Positions 1 through 9,130 are shown, counted from the stretch's first letter. The stretch: DNA of 48,245 nucleotides from Micromonospora sp. KC723 (GCF_004348595.1 NZ_SMKD01000031.1:1-48245); one strand, 5' to 3'. The notes: generated by a model not told the origin, from the letters alone. Made by a program: numbers and translations.

Positions 1-2
1 CC

Positions 3-218
3 ACCGCCCCACCGCCGCCGACCGATCCCGCGCCGTCCGGTGCCGCCCCGACCGACCCGGCACGAGACGGGGACGCCGCGACCAGGCGGCGGAGACCCGT
101 GACCGAGGGCCGCGACGCCGCGTCGGCAGAGGGGTCCGGTCAGCCGGCCAACACACCCGGGGAGCAGACGGCCCCGGGGGCCGTTCCGACGACCCGGCCC
201 GGTCGCCGCACCCGGTGA
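3..218 (+). CDS. C-terminal tail of an unknown protein (partial)
   Basis: An open frame enters from the left edge and ends at TGA 216-218. Its roughly 71 residues are very rich in Pro, Ala, Thr and Arg, like the disordered tail of an actinobacterial membrane or secreted protein. No domain is visible. It would converge on the GCS2 gene with a 67-base gap, in which I see nothing else. At this GC content open frames arise by chance, so the coding call is tentative. Confidence 0.4.
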   Translation, partial: TAPPPPTDPAPSGAAPTDPARDGDAATRRRRPVTEGRDAASAEGSGQPANTPGEQTAPGAVPTTRPGRRTR

Positions 219-285
219 CCCGGCTGGTGACGCTGTCCCGTCGGAGGCGGCGGAACCAGCGTCGGTGGCCCGGCGCGGCGGGGCG

Positions 286-1764
286 TCAGTCGACCGGCCA
301 GGTGTGCACCGGCTGGTTGCCGCGTTGGAGGTCGGCGTAACAGCGGGCCATGTGGTGCAGGGCCGCGTCGCGGTCCATGCCTCGGTGCCGCTCCGCCGCC
401 CAGACCGCCTCGGTCTGCCACACCGCGCCGTTGCGGCCGGTACGGCAGCGCTGCTCGATGATGCCGAGCAGCCGGTCCCGTTCGGCCGGCGCGACGCCGA
501 ACCGGTCCAGTCCGGTGGCCGCCGTCGGCAACAGGGTGTCCAGAACCAGCCTGGTCACCGGCACGTCGCCGAGCCGGGGCCAGTGCAACACGGCGTCCAT
601 GCCCCGGCGGGCGGCGGCGTGGAAGTTCTCCTCTGCGGTGCTGAAGGTGAGCTGGCTCCAGATGGGGCGGTCCGCCTCGGCGAGCCCCCGGGCCAGCCCG
701 AAGTAGAAGGCCGCGTTGGCCAGCATGTCGACCACGGTCGGGCCGGCGGGGAGTACCCGGTTCTCCACGCGCAGGTGTGGACGGCCGTTCATGATGTCGT
801 AGACCGGGCGGTTCCAGCGGTAGACGGTGCCGTTGTGCAGGCGCAGCTCCGCCAACCGCGGTACGCCGCCGGCGTGCAGCACCTCGACCGGATCCTCGTC
901 CTCACAGATCGGCAGCAGCGGCGAGAAGTAGCGGACGTTCTCCTCGAACAGGTCGAAGATCGAGGTGATCCACCGCTCCCCGAACCACACCCTGGGGCGC
1001 ACACCCTGGGCTTTCAGCTCGTCGGGGCGGGTGTCGGTGGCCTGCGCGAACAGCGCGATGCGGGTCTCCGCCCAGAGCTGCCGCCCGTACAGGAACGGGG
1101 AGTTCGCGCCGACGGCGACCTGGACGCCCGCGATGGCCTGCGAGGCGTTCCAGTAGTCGGCGAAACTGTCCGGCGCGACCTGGAGGTGGAACTGGAGGCT
1201 GGTGCAGGCGGCCTCCGGCGCGATCGAGTCGGTGTGGGTCCGGAGCCGTTCGACACCCCGGATGTCCAGTTCGAGGTCCTCGCCCCGGGCCCCGACGATC
1301 TGGTCGTTGAGCACCCGGTACCGCTCGTTGGTGGAAAGGTTGTCGGCCACCAGGTGACGCTCGGTGAGGGTGGGCAGGATGCCGACCAGGACGATCCGGG
1401 CGTCGGACTTCGCCGCGCGCTCGTCGGCGCGGGTGAGGCTGCTGCGCAGGTCCTGCTCGTAGTCGGCGAAACCGGTGCCCTCGATCAGCCGGGGCTTGGC
1501 GTTCAACTCCAGGTTGAACTGCCCCAACTCGGTCTGGAACAGCGGGTCGGCGATGGCGGCCAGGATCTCCTCGTTGCGCATCGCCGGCTCGGCCGCCGGG
1601 TCCATCAGGTTGAGTTCGATCTCCAGGCCGGTCATCGGTCGGTCCGCGTCGAAGCCGAAGTCGTCCAGCATCAGCGCGAAGACGTCCAGGCAGCGCCGGA
1701 CCTTCTGCCGGTAGCGGACCCGGTCCTCCCGGGAGAAGGCGCCCTGCTCGACGTCTCTACCCAT
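286..1764 (-). CDS. Glutamate-cysteine ligase family 2 (GCS2) protein
   Basis: This 492-residue protein belongs to the GCS2 carboxylate-amine ligase family, which joins glutamate to an amine or to cysteine using ATP. Near residues 45-55 it has the family's early acidic motif (TGLEIELNLMD), which supplies metal/glutamate-binding Glu residues. The length suits the approximately 490-residue actinobacterial type. The start at 1764 is chosen because a strong GGAGGG Shine-Dalgarno sits 6-7 nt upstream; an upstream GTG in frame has no such site. Actinobacteria make mycothiol rather than glutathione, so the true product is uncertain: gamma-glutamylcysteine, ergothioneine precursors (EgtA-like) or another gamma-glutamyl amide. 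No ergothioneine genes are visible nearby. Confidence 0.85.
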   Translation of the reverse strand: MGRDVEQGAFSREDRVRYRQKVRRCLDVFALMLDDFGFDADRPMTGLEIELNLMDPAAEPAMRNEEILAAIADPLFQTELGQFNLELNAKPRLIEGTGFADYEQDLRSSLTRADERAAKSDARIVLVGILPTLTERHLVADNLSTNERYRVLNDQIVGARGEDLELDIRGVERLRTHTDSIAPEAACTSLQFHLQVAPDSFADYWNASQAIAGVQVAVGANSPFLYGRQLWAETRIALFAQATDTRPDELKAQGVRPRVWFGERWITSIFDLFEENVRYFSPLLPICEDEDPVEVLHAGGVPRLAELRLHNGTVYRWNRPVYDIMNGRPHLRVENRVLPAGPTVVDMLANAAFYFGLARGLAEADRPIWSQLTFSTAEENFHAAARRGMDAVLHWPRLGDVPVTRLVLDTLLPTAATGLDRFGVAPAERDRLLGIIEQRCRTGRNGAVWQTEAVWAAERHRGMDRDAALHHMARCYADLQRGNQPVHTWPVD

Positions 1765-1828
1765 GTGCCCTCCTGGCGCGAGGCGCGCGGGACCGTGCCG
1801 TCCCGGCGCGCGTTGGTGAACCAACCGT

Positions 1829-1840
1829 AAGAGCGCTTTC
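1829..1840. promoter_or_regulatory. Possible LacI-type half-symmetric operator
   Basis: The 12-mer AAGAGCGCTTTC is close to the GAAAGCGCTTTC dyad bound by many LacI-family regulators, and lies 65 nt upstream of the GCS2 start. A GTTGG-TGAA-CCAAC inverted repeat lies beside it (1812-1825). This is only a sequence resemblance. Confidence 0.25.
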
Positions 1841-1958
1841 GCATAAGGACCAGAGCCCGACGGTTGTACGCTCCGCGCCCATCTCTACCCCGCGCCCCTC
1901 ACCCACACCGACCCGCAGTTGCCCACAAGCAGTGACAATCCGCACGTCGGATACGGCG

Positions 1959-1985
1959 AGGCCCCCGCTCCGCGAGCGGGGGCCT
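1959..1985 (-). terminator. Terminator hairpin after the YceI gene
   Basis: A perfect 12-bp inverted repeat with a 3-nt loop lies 15 nt past the YceI stop on the minus strand. There is no U-tract, as is common in actinobacteria. Confidence 0.75.
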
Positions 1986-2000
1986 TCGTCGGAGGGTGGC

Positions 2001-2579
2001 TCAGGCCTGGCGCACGGCCTCGCCCTCGATCTCGATCTTGATCTTCTTGCCGACCAGCACGCCGCCGGTCTCCAGCGCCACGTTCCAGGTGAGACCGAAG
2101 TCCTCACGGTCGATCTCGGTGCTGGCGGTGAAGCCGAACACGTCGGTGCCGAACGGGGTGTGGCCGACGCCCTCGAACTCGACCTCCAGCTCGACCTGCC
2201 GGGTGACGCCCTTGATGGTCAGCTCACCGAGCAGGACGAACTCGTTGCCGTCCCGGGACTTCACGCTGGTGCTGCGGTACTCCAGCGTCGGGAACGCCTC
2301 GGCGTCGAGGAACTCCGGGCTGCGCAGGTGGGCGTCCCGGTCGGCCTGCTTGGTGTCGATGCTGGCCGCCTGGATGGTGGCGACGACCGAGGACTGCATC
2401 GGGTCGTCGGTGACGGTGATGGTGGCGGCCACGTCGGCGAACTCGCCGCGCACCTTGCTGACCATCATGTGCCGGGCGACGAAGCCGACCCGCTTGTGCG
2501 CGGCGTCCAGGAGGTAGGTGCCGGGGGCGGGGATGGTAAGGCCTTCCCAGTCGCGGGTAACCGACTCGGTGCTGGTCAT
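2001..2579 (-). CDS. YceI family protein
   Basis: This 192-residue protein has the YceI lipocalin-like fold pattern: an N-terminal strand around 'YLLDAAHKRVGF', a central 'ADVAATITV', and repeated amphipathic beta strands to the end. YceI proteins bind long-chain isoprenoids or lipids. No signal peptide is visible, so this copy is probably cytoplasmic. The start at 2579 has GGAGGG about 8 nt upstream. The gene is divergent from a MarR regulator across a 101-nt promoter region, a pairing that suggests control by that regulator. Confidence 0.9.
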   Translation of the reverse strand: MTSTESVTRDWEGLTIPAPGTYLLDAAHKRVGFVARHMMVSKVRGEFADVAATITVTDDPMQSSVVATIQAASIDTKQADRDAHLRSPEFLDAEAFPTLEYRSTSVKSRDGNEFVLLGELTIKGVTRQVELEVEFEGVGHTPFGTDVFGFTASTEIDREDFGLTWNVALETGGVLVGKKIKIEIEGEAVRQA

Positions 2580-2630
2580 GAAGCTGCCCTCCAGGGGGAA
2601 TGAGTTAGCGTCCAAACGACTGACTGAGCA

Positions 2631-2661
2631 ACTATAGCTTCGACAATATTCCCCGTGTCAA
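2631..2661 (-). promoter_or_regulatory. Promoter of the YceI gene
   Basis: Read on the minus strand, a consensus TTGACA (2661-2656) is followed after 19 nt by TATAGT (2636-2631). The region is shared with the divergent MarR gene, so MarR could bind here; I see no clean palindrome. Confidence 0.55.
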
Positions 2662-2668
2662 GCACTGC

Positions 2669-2674
2669 TAGGAT
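2669..2674 (+). promoter_or_regulatory. -10 box of the leaderless marR-type gene
   Basis: TAGGAT lies exactly 6 nt before the GTG start, so transcription should begin at or next to the start codon. No ribosome-binding site is present, in agreement with a leaderless mRNA. Confidence 0.6.
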
Positions 2675-2680
2675 GGCCAG

Positions 2681-3190
2681 GTGGACCAGAACGTGTTCGA
2701 CGACCCCCGGATCACCGCCGTCGGCCTGCTCGTCGAGGCGTACGCCGGGCTGTCGGCCCGATTCGCCGCGCAGTTCGAGGAGCACGGCCTCTCCGCCGTC
2801 GAGTTCGAGGTGCTGATGCGGCTCGCCCGCTCACCCGGGCACCAACTGCGGATGACCGACCTCGCCGCCCAGACGTCCCTCTCCACCAGCGGCGTCACCC
2901 GCGTGGTGGACCGGATGGAACGCGACGGGCTGCTCTGCCGGCGGGCGTGTCCGTCCGACCGGCGCAGCTCGCACGCGGTCATCACCGCCTCCGGGCTGAA
3001 GCGGCTGAACGAGACCATCCCCGGTCACCTGCGGATCATCGAGCAGTGGTTCACCAGCCAGCTCGAACCGGAAGCCCTCGCCGCGATGCTCGACGGGCTG
3101 CGCCGGGTACGCGACGCCGTGCACCCGGGTGCCACGGCCGGCAGCACCGCGCCCGCCCCGGCCGACGACGAGTTCGACCCGCGCGACTGA
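2681..3190 (+). CDS. MarR family transcriptional regulator
   Basis: This 169-residue winged-helix protein carries the MarR core at residues 10-145: a helix-turn-helix around 'LRMTDLAAQTSLSTSGVTRVVDRME' and a wing containing 'PSDRRSSHAVIT'. The last 20 residues are an acidic Ala/Pro tail. The start is GTG at 2681, supported by the leaderless -10 box 6 nt upstream. It probably represses itself and the divergent YceI gene in response to an unknown small molecule. Confidence 0.9.
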   Translation: MDQNVFDDPRITAVGLLVEAYAGLSARFAAQFEEHGLSAVEFEVLMRLARSPGHQLRMTDLAAQTSLSTSGVTRVVDRMERDGLLCRRACPSDRRSSHAVITASGLKRLNETIPGHLRIIEQWFTSQLEPEALAAMLDGLRRVRDAVHPGATAGSTAPAPADDEFDPRD

Positions 3191-3556
3191 GCCAGCACCG
3201 GCAGAACCACCGGCAGAACCCGGCGAACGGCCAGGACAACCCCGAGAAGGCCGACAAACCAGACAGGAAGCCTGGCTACCCTACGTCTCGCGCGGGGAAG
3301 CACCGGGGGGTGCTGGGCGCGAGCGATTGAGCGAGGGTGTCACCAGGGGGCTTCTTCGCTCGCGCCTCCCTCCACGTCACTGGCGGATCGCCGCCCGCGC
3401 GGCGCGCAGCCCGTCGAGAACGTGCCTCCGGACTCGGCCGCCCCTGCCAGCGGCGTCCTGCTCGGGGCTCCCCGCACCAGATCTGGGTCGGCACCCTGGA
3501 CCGTTCCCGCACCACAGGTCTCTCGGTGGCGAACCATCCCGACACCGGCGACCCCT
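3191..3556. other. Structured non-coding interval between convergent genes
   Basis: No convincing gene lies in these 366 bases between the ends of the marR-type gene and the STAND regulator. It opens with a direct repeat (ACCGGCAGAACC type, 3195-3220). At 3287-3366 it holds two mutually exclusive perfect stems, described separately. A TACCCT box at 3277-3282 could be a -10 element for a plus-strand RNA. The rest (3370-3556) shows nothing I can name. Confidence 0.5.
3287..3366. ncRNA. Candidate structured RNA with alternative hairpins
   Basis: CTCGCGC (3287-3293) pairs with GCGCGAG (3317-3323), enclosing a perfect 6-bp hairpin with a four-base loop (3299-3314). An 11-bp perfect repeat also pairs 3316-3326 with 3356-3366, which consumes the same GCGCGAG arm, so the two folds exclude each other. 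On the minus strand the inner hairpin holds a run of six C, and a second C-run (five C) follows inside the other stem, recalling the actinobacterial 6C RNA. It could equally be a bidirectional terminator. The strand is undecided. Confidence 0.35.
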
Positions 3557-6151
3557 TCAGTCGTCCTGGTCGGCGTCGCGGGGCGGCCCCTGGTCGCGCA
3601 GCAGCCCCAGCTCGTACGGCAGGAGCCGGGTCCCGCTCTGCCGGCAGGCCCGGTCGAGACGTTCCCGCGCCACCGGGTCGCCGGTGCTCGCCACCAGCCC
3701 GACCAGCGCTTCGATGACGTCCCGCCGGTCCTGGCCGGTGGCACCGGCCTCGGCCGCGACGCCGAACCACTCCGCAGCCAGCTCCCGATCGCCCCGGCGC
3801 AGCGCCATGGTCCCCTCGATCAGGGCGCAGATCCCCTCCTCCGGCCGCCACACCGTCGGCGGGCCGGAGCCCGGACGCCCGGACCCGGACACCGGGCCGG
3901 CCTGGCCCGCACCCGTCCGCAGCTCGGCGAGCACCTCGGCGGCCTCGTCCACCCGGCCGTCCTGGGCCAGCGCCAACCCCACCGTGCCGAGCACCCGGCG
4001 GCGGTGCCCCGGGTCGCCCAGTTCGGCCAGCGCCCCCACCACCCGTCGACCCCACTCGACCGCCTCGGCGTACCGGCCCTGGTGACGGGCCACCTCGGCG
4101 AGATTGGCCCGGGCCAACAGGCGCAGCCGTCGCTCGCCGCACTGCGCGGCCAGCCGGTCGACCGTGGCCAGCCGGCGGCGGGCACCGGCCAGATCACCCA
4201 GGCGGATCTCGTGCCAGGTGAGGTTGTTCTGGGCGACCGCCATGTCGCGTGGCCGGTCGTGCAGGGTGGCCAGCGCCAACACTGTCCGCGCCTGGTCCCG
4301 GGCCTCGTCGTGACCGCCGGTGGCGATCAGCAACGCGCAGAGCACGTTGCGCGCCTCCAACTCGCCGGTGACCTCGCCGTGCCTGACGAACACGTCGAGC
4401 GCCGACCGGGCCGCCGCCAACTCCTGCGCCCCCGCACCGTGCTCAGCCGCCAACCGAGCCACCCCGAGCAGCGCCCAGGCCCGCACCACCCGGTCGGCGT
4501 CGGCGGTGCGCGGGTCCGCGAGCAGCCGCCGCAGCCACCGCCGTCCGGTGACGTCCCGCCCGCGCAGCCGCCACCAGCGGGGCAGGGCCGCCGCCAGCCG
4601 CAGCGCGGTGTGCGGATCGTCGGTGGCCGCGTGCGCCAGGGCGGTACCGATGTCGCTGGTCACCTCGTCGAGTCGGCGCACCGCACGGGCCAGCTCCGGG
4701 CCGGCCAGATCCGGTGCGGTGCGGGCCACCAGCCGGGTGACGACCACCGCGTGCCGGCGGCGGATCGCGGTCAGCTCACCCCGCCCGGCCGCTCGTTCGA
4801 GGGCGAAGTCACGGACCGCGTCGAGCAACCGGAACCGGAACGTCCCGGTGCCGCGGACGCTGACCAGACCAAGCTGTACCAGTCGGTCCAGTAGCGGGAC
4901 CGGGTCGGCGACCCTGTCGCTCCCGTCGGCCAGCAACTCCTCGGCCAGCTCCACCGACCACCGGTTGGCGAAGACGGCGAGTCGACGCAGCGCCGCCCGT
5001 TCGGACCCGGCGAGCTGGCGGTAGCTGGTGGCCACCGCCTCCCGCAGGGTCACCGGCGCGGGGGCCCGCACGGCCGTCCCGGCCGGCTCCCAGCCCCGCC
5101 GGCCCGGGTCGGCGGCGGCCAGGTCGAGCACCCGGTCGCCGTACCGGTCGAGCAGCTCGTCCAGGTCGAGGATCCGGCCCCGGGCGGCCATCAGCTCGAT
5201 GGCGAGCGGCAGCCCGCCGAGCCGGCGCACCAGCGTGGCCAGGGCCGGCAGTTCCCGCTGGTCGGGTGGGTCCCGGCGGACCCGGGCGAGGCGGGAGGTG
5301 AAGAGTGCCGCCGCCGGGTACCGGGCCAGGCCGAAGGCGTCGTCCACGCCGGGCGGGGGTACGTCCAGCGGGGCGACCGGCCGGACCAGCTCTCCCGGTA
5401 CGCCCACCGGATGCCGGCCCGTCACCAGCAACCGCAGGGTAGGCACCACGTCGGTGAGCTGCCGCAACGCCTCTGCCACCGGGCCGGGGGCCCGCTCCAC
5501 CGCGTCCAATAGCAGCAACGCCGGGCGGCCTCGGAGCCGGCCGGCGAGATCGGGCAGGCGGGCCGCGCCCAGAACCGCGCTGACCGTGGCCAGAATGTCG
5601 GCGGCGTCGGAACTCTCGTCGACCAACACCCCGGCCACCCCGCCCGGGTGCGCGTCGACCACCTCGTGCGCCACGGCCAGGGCCAGGGCGGTCTTGCCGA
5701 CACCGGCCAGCCCGACCAGACTCACCACCGGCGGTCCCCCGTCGGCGGTGAGCAGGCCTACCACGTCGGCCCGGTCCCGTTCCCGGCCGACCAGCTCGAC
5801 CGGAGGCGGGAGCGCGAACGGCGTACCCGGGTCGGGAGCGGAGGTGGCGACGGGCCGGGCTTCCCCGTCCCCGGCGACGGCCCGCTCGATGGTTCGACGC
5901 CGGGCGGTGGACAGGAAGGCGACACGCGCCTCGCCGGCGAGGCCGAGCGCGTCGGCGAGCAGTTCGACCGTGCTGCGCTGCGGTCGGCTGGCCCGGCCGC
6001 GCTCCAGGTCCCGCACCGTCCGCACCCCGAGCCCGGCCCGCTCCGCCAGGTCGGCCTGGGTCAGACCGGCGGCCAGGCGATGCCCCCGCAACAGCTCCCC
6101 GAGCGGGGTACCACCACCCGGGCCCGACAGGTGATCATGAGCCGGGGTCAT
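3557..6151 (-). CDS. XRE-type HTH, STAND/NB-ARC ATPase with TPR-like repeats
   Basis: This 864-residue regulator has an XRE helix-turn-helix at residues 18-73 ('LTQADLAERAGLGVRTVRDLE') and a nucleotide-binding STAND module with Walker A GLAGVGKT at 147-154 and a Walker B-like 'LLLLD'. A winged-helix region follows, and the C-terminal half has TPR-like helical repeats of 35-40 residues. The family includes AfsR/SARP-like regulators that oligomerise on ATP and inducer binding. The start at 6151 gives the HTH a normal N-terminal position, and a TACCCT box lies 8 nt upstream. An in-frame ATG at 6202 adds 17 residues of no clear value. It is downstream of the acyl-CoA dehydrogenase, separated by a strong terminator, so it is a separate unit. 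Confidence 0.85.
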   Translation of the reverse strand: MTPAHDHLSGPGGGTPLGELLRGHRLAAGLTQADLAERAGLGVRTVRDLERGRASRPQRSTVELLADALGLAGEARVAFLSTARRRTIERAVAGDGEARPVATSAPDPGTPFALPPPVELVGRERDRADVVGLLTADGGPPVVSLVGLAGVGKTALALAVAHEVVDAHPGGVAGVLVDESSDAADILATVSAVLGAARLPDLAGRLRGRPALLLLDAVERAPGPVAEALRQLTDVVPTLRLLVTGRHPVGVPGELVRPVAPLDVPPPGVDDAFGLARYPAAALFTSRLARVRRDPPDQRELPALATLVRRLGGLPLAIELMAARGRILDLDELLDRYGDRVLDLAAADPGRRGWEPAGTAVRAPAPVTLREAVATSYRQLAGSERAALRRLAVFANRWSVELAEELLADGSDRVADPVPLLDRLVQLGLVSVRGTGTFRFRLLDAVRDFALERAAGRGELTAIRRRHAVVVTRLVARTAPDLAGPELARAVRRLDEVTSDIGTALAHAATDDPHTALRLAAALPRWWRLRGRDVTGRRWLRRLLADPRTADADRVVRAWALLGVARLAAEHGAGAQELAAARSALDVFVRHGEVTGELEARNVLCALLIATGGHDEARDQARTVLALATLHDRPRDMAVAQNNLTWHEIRLGDLAGARRRLATVDRLAAQCGERRLRLLARANLAEVARHQGRYAEAVEWGRRVVGALAELGDPGHRRRVLGTVGLALAQDGRVDEAAEVLAELRTGAGQAGPVSGSGRPGSGPPTVWRPEEGICALIEGTMALRRGDRELAAEWFGVAAEAGATGQDRRDVIEALVGLVASTGDPVARERLDRACRQSGTRLLPYELGLLRDQGPPRDADQDD

Positions 6152-6220
6152 GGGCAGGAAGGGTACGGATCGGATAGGACGGTCGACACCGGTACGTCGC
6201 ATGCCCGACGGCCCGAACCT

Positions 6221-6260
6221 GACAGAACCCCTGCCCCACGGGCACGGCAGGGGTTCTGTC
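6221..6260 (-). terminator. Terminator after the acyl-CoA dehydrogenase
   Basis: A perfect 15-bp inverted repeat (6221-6235 and 6246-6260) with a 10-nt loop begins 6 nt past the dehydrogenase stop. Confidence 0.85.
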
Positions 6261-6265
6261 GGAAA

Positions 6266-7414
6266 TCAGACTCCCAGGTCGCGGGCGATGATCATCCGCT
6301 GTACCTCGGAGGTGCCCTCGCCGATCTCCAGGATCTTGGCGTCCCGCCAGAAACGGGCCACCGGGTACTCGTTCATGAAGCCGTAGCCGCCGTGGATCTG
6401 GGTCGCCTCGCGGGCGTTGTCGACCGCGATCGTGCTGGCGTGCAGCTTCGCGATCGCGGCCTGCCGCTTGAACGGCTCACCGGCCAGCATGCGCGCCGCC
6501 GCGTCGTAGTACGCCAGCCGCGCGGTGTGCGCCCTCAGCTCCATATCGGCGATCTTGAACTGGATCGCCTGGTAGCTGCCGATCGTCCGGCCGAACGCCT
6601 GCCGCTGCTTCGCGTACCTGATCGACTCGTCGACACAGCCCTGGGCCAGACCGACGGCGAGCGCGGCGATGGCGATCCGGCCCTCGTCGAGGATCCGCAG
6701 GAACTGGGCGAACCCGCGCCCCCGCGTACCGAGCAGGTTGGCCGCCGGGACCCGGCAGTCGTCGAAGGTCAGCTCGTGGGTGTCCGACGCGGTCCAACCG
6801 ACCTTCGAGTACCCCGGCGCGACCGTGAAGCCGGGCGTCCCGCTCGGCACGATGATGGTGGACAACTCCTTGGAGCCGTCCTCCCGGGTGCCGGTGACGG
6901 CCATGACGGTGACCAGCGCGGTGATGTCGGTGCCCGAGTTGGTGATGAACGCCTTCGCACCGTTGATCACCCACTCGTCGCCGTCCAGGACCGCCCTCGT
7001 CTGGGTGCCGCCGGCGTCGGAGCCGGTGCCCGGCTCGGTCAGACCGAAGCCGGCGAGCGCCTCACCGCTGAGCAGCCTCGGCAGCCACTGCGCCCGCTGC
7101 TCGTCGGTGCCGAAGCGGTAGATCGGCATCGCACCGAGGGAGACCGCCGCCTCCAGGGTGATCGCCACACTGGAGTCGACCCGGGCCAGCTCCTCCAGGG
7201 CCAGGCAGAGCGCGAAGTAGTCGCCGCCCATGCCGCCGTGCTCCTCGCCGAAGGGCAGGCCGAACAGTCCCATCTTGCCCATCTGCCGGACGATCTCGTA
7301 CGGGAAGGTGTGCTTGTCGTAGTGCTCGCCGATGACCGGGGCGACCACCTCGCGGGCGAACTCCCGCACGCTGGACCGCAGCGCCTCGTGTTCCTCGCTG
7401 AGCCGGAAGTCCAT
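6266..7414 (-). CDS. Acyl-CoA dehydrogenase
   Basis: This 382-residue FAD flavoenzyme oxidises acyl-CoA to the 2-enoyl-CoA. It has the N-terminal helical domain (from 'MDFRLSEEHEALR'), the middle beta domain with the 'GLTEPGTGSDAGG' flavin motif near residue 130, and the C-terminal helical domain. 'QIHGGYGFMNEYP' and the catalytic-Glu signature 'GEGTSEVQR' lie near the end. The start at 7414 has AGGAGG 8 nt upstream. It lies 97 nt downstream of the carboxyltransferase gene on the same strand, in a cluster with HMG-CoA lyase. That context suggests isovaleryl-CoA or another branched short-chain substrate; the sequence alone does not settle it. Confidence 0.9.
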   Translation of the reverse strand: MDFRLSEEHEALRSSVREFAREVVAPVIGEHYDKHTFPYEIVRQMGKMGLFGLPFGEEHGGMGGDYFALCLALEELARVDSSVAITLEAAVSLGAMPIYRFGTDEQRAQWLPRLLSGEALAGFGLTEPGTGSDAGGTQTRAVLDGDEWVINGAKAFITNSGTDITALVTVMAVTGTREDGSKELSTIIVPSGTPGFTVAPGYSKVGWTASDTHELTFDDCRVPAANLLGTRGRGFAQFLRILDEGRIAIAALAVGLAQGCVDESIRYAKQRQAFGRTIGSYQAIQFKIADMELRAHTARLAYYDAAARMLAGEPFKRQAAIAKLHASTIAVDNAREATQIHGGYGFMNEYPVARFWRDAKILEIGEGTSEVQRMIIARDLGV

Positions 7415-7511
7415 CTGATCCTCCTGTGTGGCTGAGCCGCCGGGCGCTGGTGACGCCGGGACGGGCGGTGCTGGTCCCGGTCGTGCCAGGACCATGGCGG
7501 GGTGGGGCGGG

Positions 7512-9080
7512 TCAGACCGGGGTGACGCCGTGCCGGCGACGCGAGAAGTGCCGGTCCTTGGTGCGCGCGGCGGCGAAGCGGCGCAGCAGCTCGGCGCGGA
7601 GCTCGTGCGGCTCGACGATCGCGTCGACCACCAGCTCGCTGGCGAGCCGGACGATGTCGATGTCCCGCTCGTACTCCTCGCGCCGGGCCGTGACGAAGGC
7701 GGCGCGCTCGGCCACGTCGGCGATCGCGGCGATCTTGTTGGCGTAGACGGCGTTCACCGCGGCCTCCGCGCCCATCACCGCGATCTTCGCGGTGGGCAGC
7801 GCGATCGTCGCGTCCGGCTCGAAGCCCGGCCCGGCCATCGCGTACAGGCCCGCGCCGTACGCCTTGCGGACCACCACGCAGATCTTCGGTACGGTCGCCT
7901 CGGAGATCGCGGTGATCATCTTGGCGCCGTGCCGGATGATGCCCTGCTTCTCCACGGCGCTGCCGACCATGAACCCCGGCACGTCCGACAGGAACAGCAG
8001 CGGCACGTTGAACGCGTCGCAGAGCTGCACGAACCGGGTCGCCTTGTCGGCCGAGTCGACGAAGAGCACCCCGCCCTTGAACATGGAGTTGTTGCCGACC
8101 ACGCCGACGACCTCGCCGCCCAACCGGCCGAGGCCGATGGTCAGCTCCTTGGCCCAGAGCGCCTGGATCTCGAAGAACGAGCCGTCGTCGAGTAGGCCCC
8201 TGACGTACCGGCGCATGTCGAACGCCTGCCGCTCGCTGGCCGGCACGAGCGCGGCCAGGTCGACCTTGTCGGACGCCGGCCTGGCGGGCGCGGCCGGCGG
8301 CTGCTGGGTCCAGTTCGCCGGCAGGTAGGACAGGTAGCGCTTCACCACGTCCAGCGCCTCGGCCTCGGTCTTGCAGAGGAAGTGCCCGACGCCGGACTCG
8401 GCGCAGTGCACCTTGGCCCCGCCCATCGCCTCCAGCGTCGTCTTCTCGCCGGTGACCATCTCGACCATCCGGTCGGAGCCGAGGTACATGCTGGCGTTGC
8501 CGTCCACCATGGCCACCACGTCGCAGAACGCCGGGATGTACGCCCCACCGGCCGCGCTCGGCCCGAACAGCGCGCAGACCTGCGGGATCGAACCGGAGGC
8601 GCGGACCTGGTTCCAGAAGATCTTCCCCGCGCCACGCCGGCCGGGGAAGAGCTCGACCTGGTCGGTGATCCGGGCGCCGGCCGAGTCGACCAGGTAGACC
8701 ATCGGCACGCCGGTCGAGTACGCCCGCTCGATGATGCGGATGATCTTCTCGACGGTCCGCGCGCCCCAGCTACCGGCCTTGACGGTGGAGTCGTTGGCCA
8801 TCAGGCAGACCTGGCGGCCGTCGATGGTGGCGGTACCGGTGACCACGCCGTCGGCCGGCAGGCCGTCAGCAGTCGTGTTGGCGGCCGGGCCAACCGGTTT
8901 GCCGCCGCAGGCGTTGGCGAACAGGCCGTCCTCGACGAACGAGCCGTCGTCCACCAGCAGGGCGACCCGCTCGCGGGCGAAGAGCTTGCCCCTGGCGGCG
9001 TTCGCCGCGTGGTACTTGTCCGCACCGCCGGCCCGGGCGCGCTTGCGCAGCTGCTCCAGTGCCTCACCGTCGAGCGTCAC
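7512..9080 (-). CDS. Acyl-CoA carboxylase carboxyltransferase (beta) subunit
   Basis: This 522-residue protein has the two crotonase-like halves of biotin-dependent carboxyltransferases. The first half contains 'VDSAGARITDQVELFPGRRGAG' (split by few residues from 'GPSAAGGAYIPAF'), which forms an oxyanion hole. The second contains 'DVPGFMVGSAVEKQGIIRHGAKM'. The 'VDSAGA...FPGR' stretch resembles methylcrotonyl-CoA carboxylase beta more than propionyl-CoA carboxylase. The start is GTG 9080 with GAGGGAG upstream. It would move carboxylate from biotin to an acyl-CoA, working with a biotin carboxylase and a carrier. Methylcrotonyl-CoA is the best guess from the neighbouring HMG-CoA lyase. A TetR-type palindrome overlaps its putative -10 box. 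Confidence 0.9.
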   Translation of the reverse strand: MTLDGEALEQLRKRARAGGADKYHAANAARGKLFARERVALLVDDGSFVEDGLFANACGGKPVGPAANTTADGLPADGVVTGTATIDGRQVCLMANDSTVKAGSWGARTVEKIIRIIERAYSTGVPMVYLVDSAGARITDQVELFPGRRGAGKIFWNQVRASGSIPQVCALFGPSAAGGAYIPAFCDVVAMVDGNASMYLGSDRMVEMVTGEKTTLEAMGGAKVHCAESGVGHFLCKTEAEALDVVKRYLSYLPANWTQQPPAAPARPASDKVDLAALVPASERQAFDMRRYVRGLLDDGSFFEIQALWAKELTIGLGRLGGEVVGVVGNNSMFKGGVLFVDSADKATRFVQLCDAFNVPLLFLSDVPGFMVGSAVEKQGIIRHGAKMITAISEATVPKICVVVRKAYGAGLYAMAGPGFEPDATIALPTAKIAVMGAEAAVNAVYANKIAAIADVAERAAFVTARREEYERDIDIVRLASELVVDAIVEPHELRAELLRRFAAARTKDRHFSRRRHGVTPV

Positions 9081-9130
9081 GCCGACTCCCTCGCCCCTGC
9101 GACGTCCGCCTCGTGAACGGACGACCCGAC

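Noticed and set aside
265..1830. 521-codon plus-strand frame opposite the GCS2 gene
   Set aside because: Low-complexity shadow without domains; the minus strand encodes a clear GCS2 protein with a ribosome-binding site.
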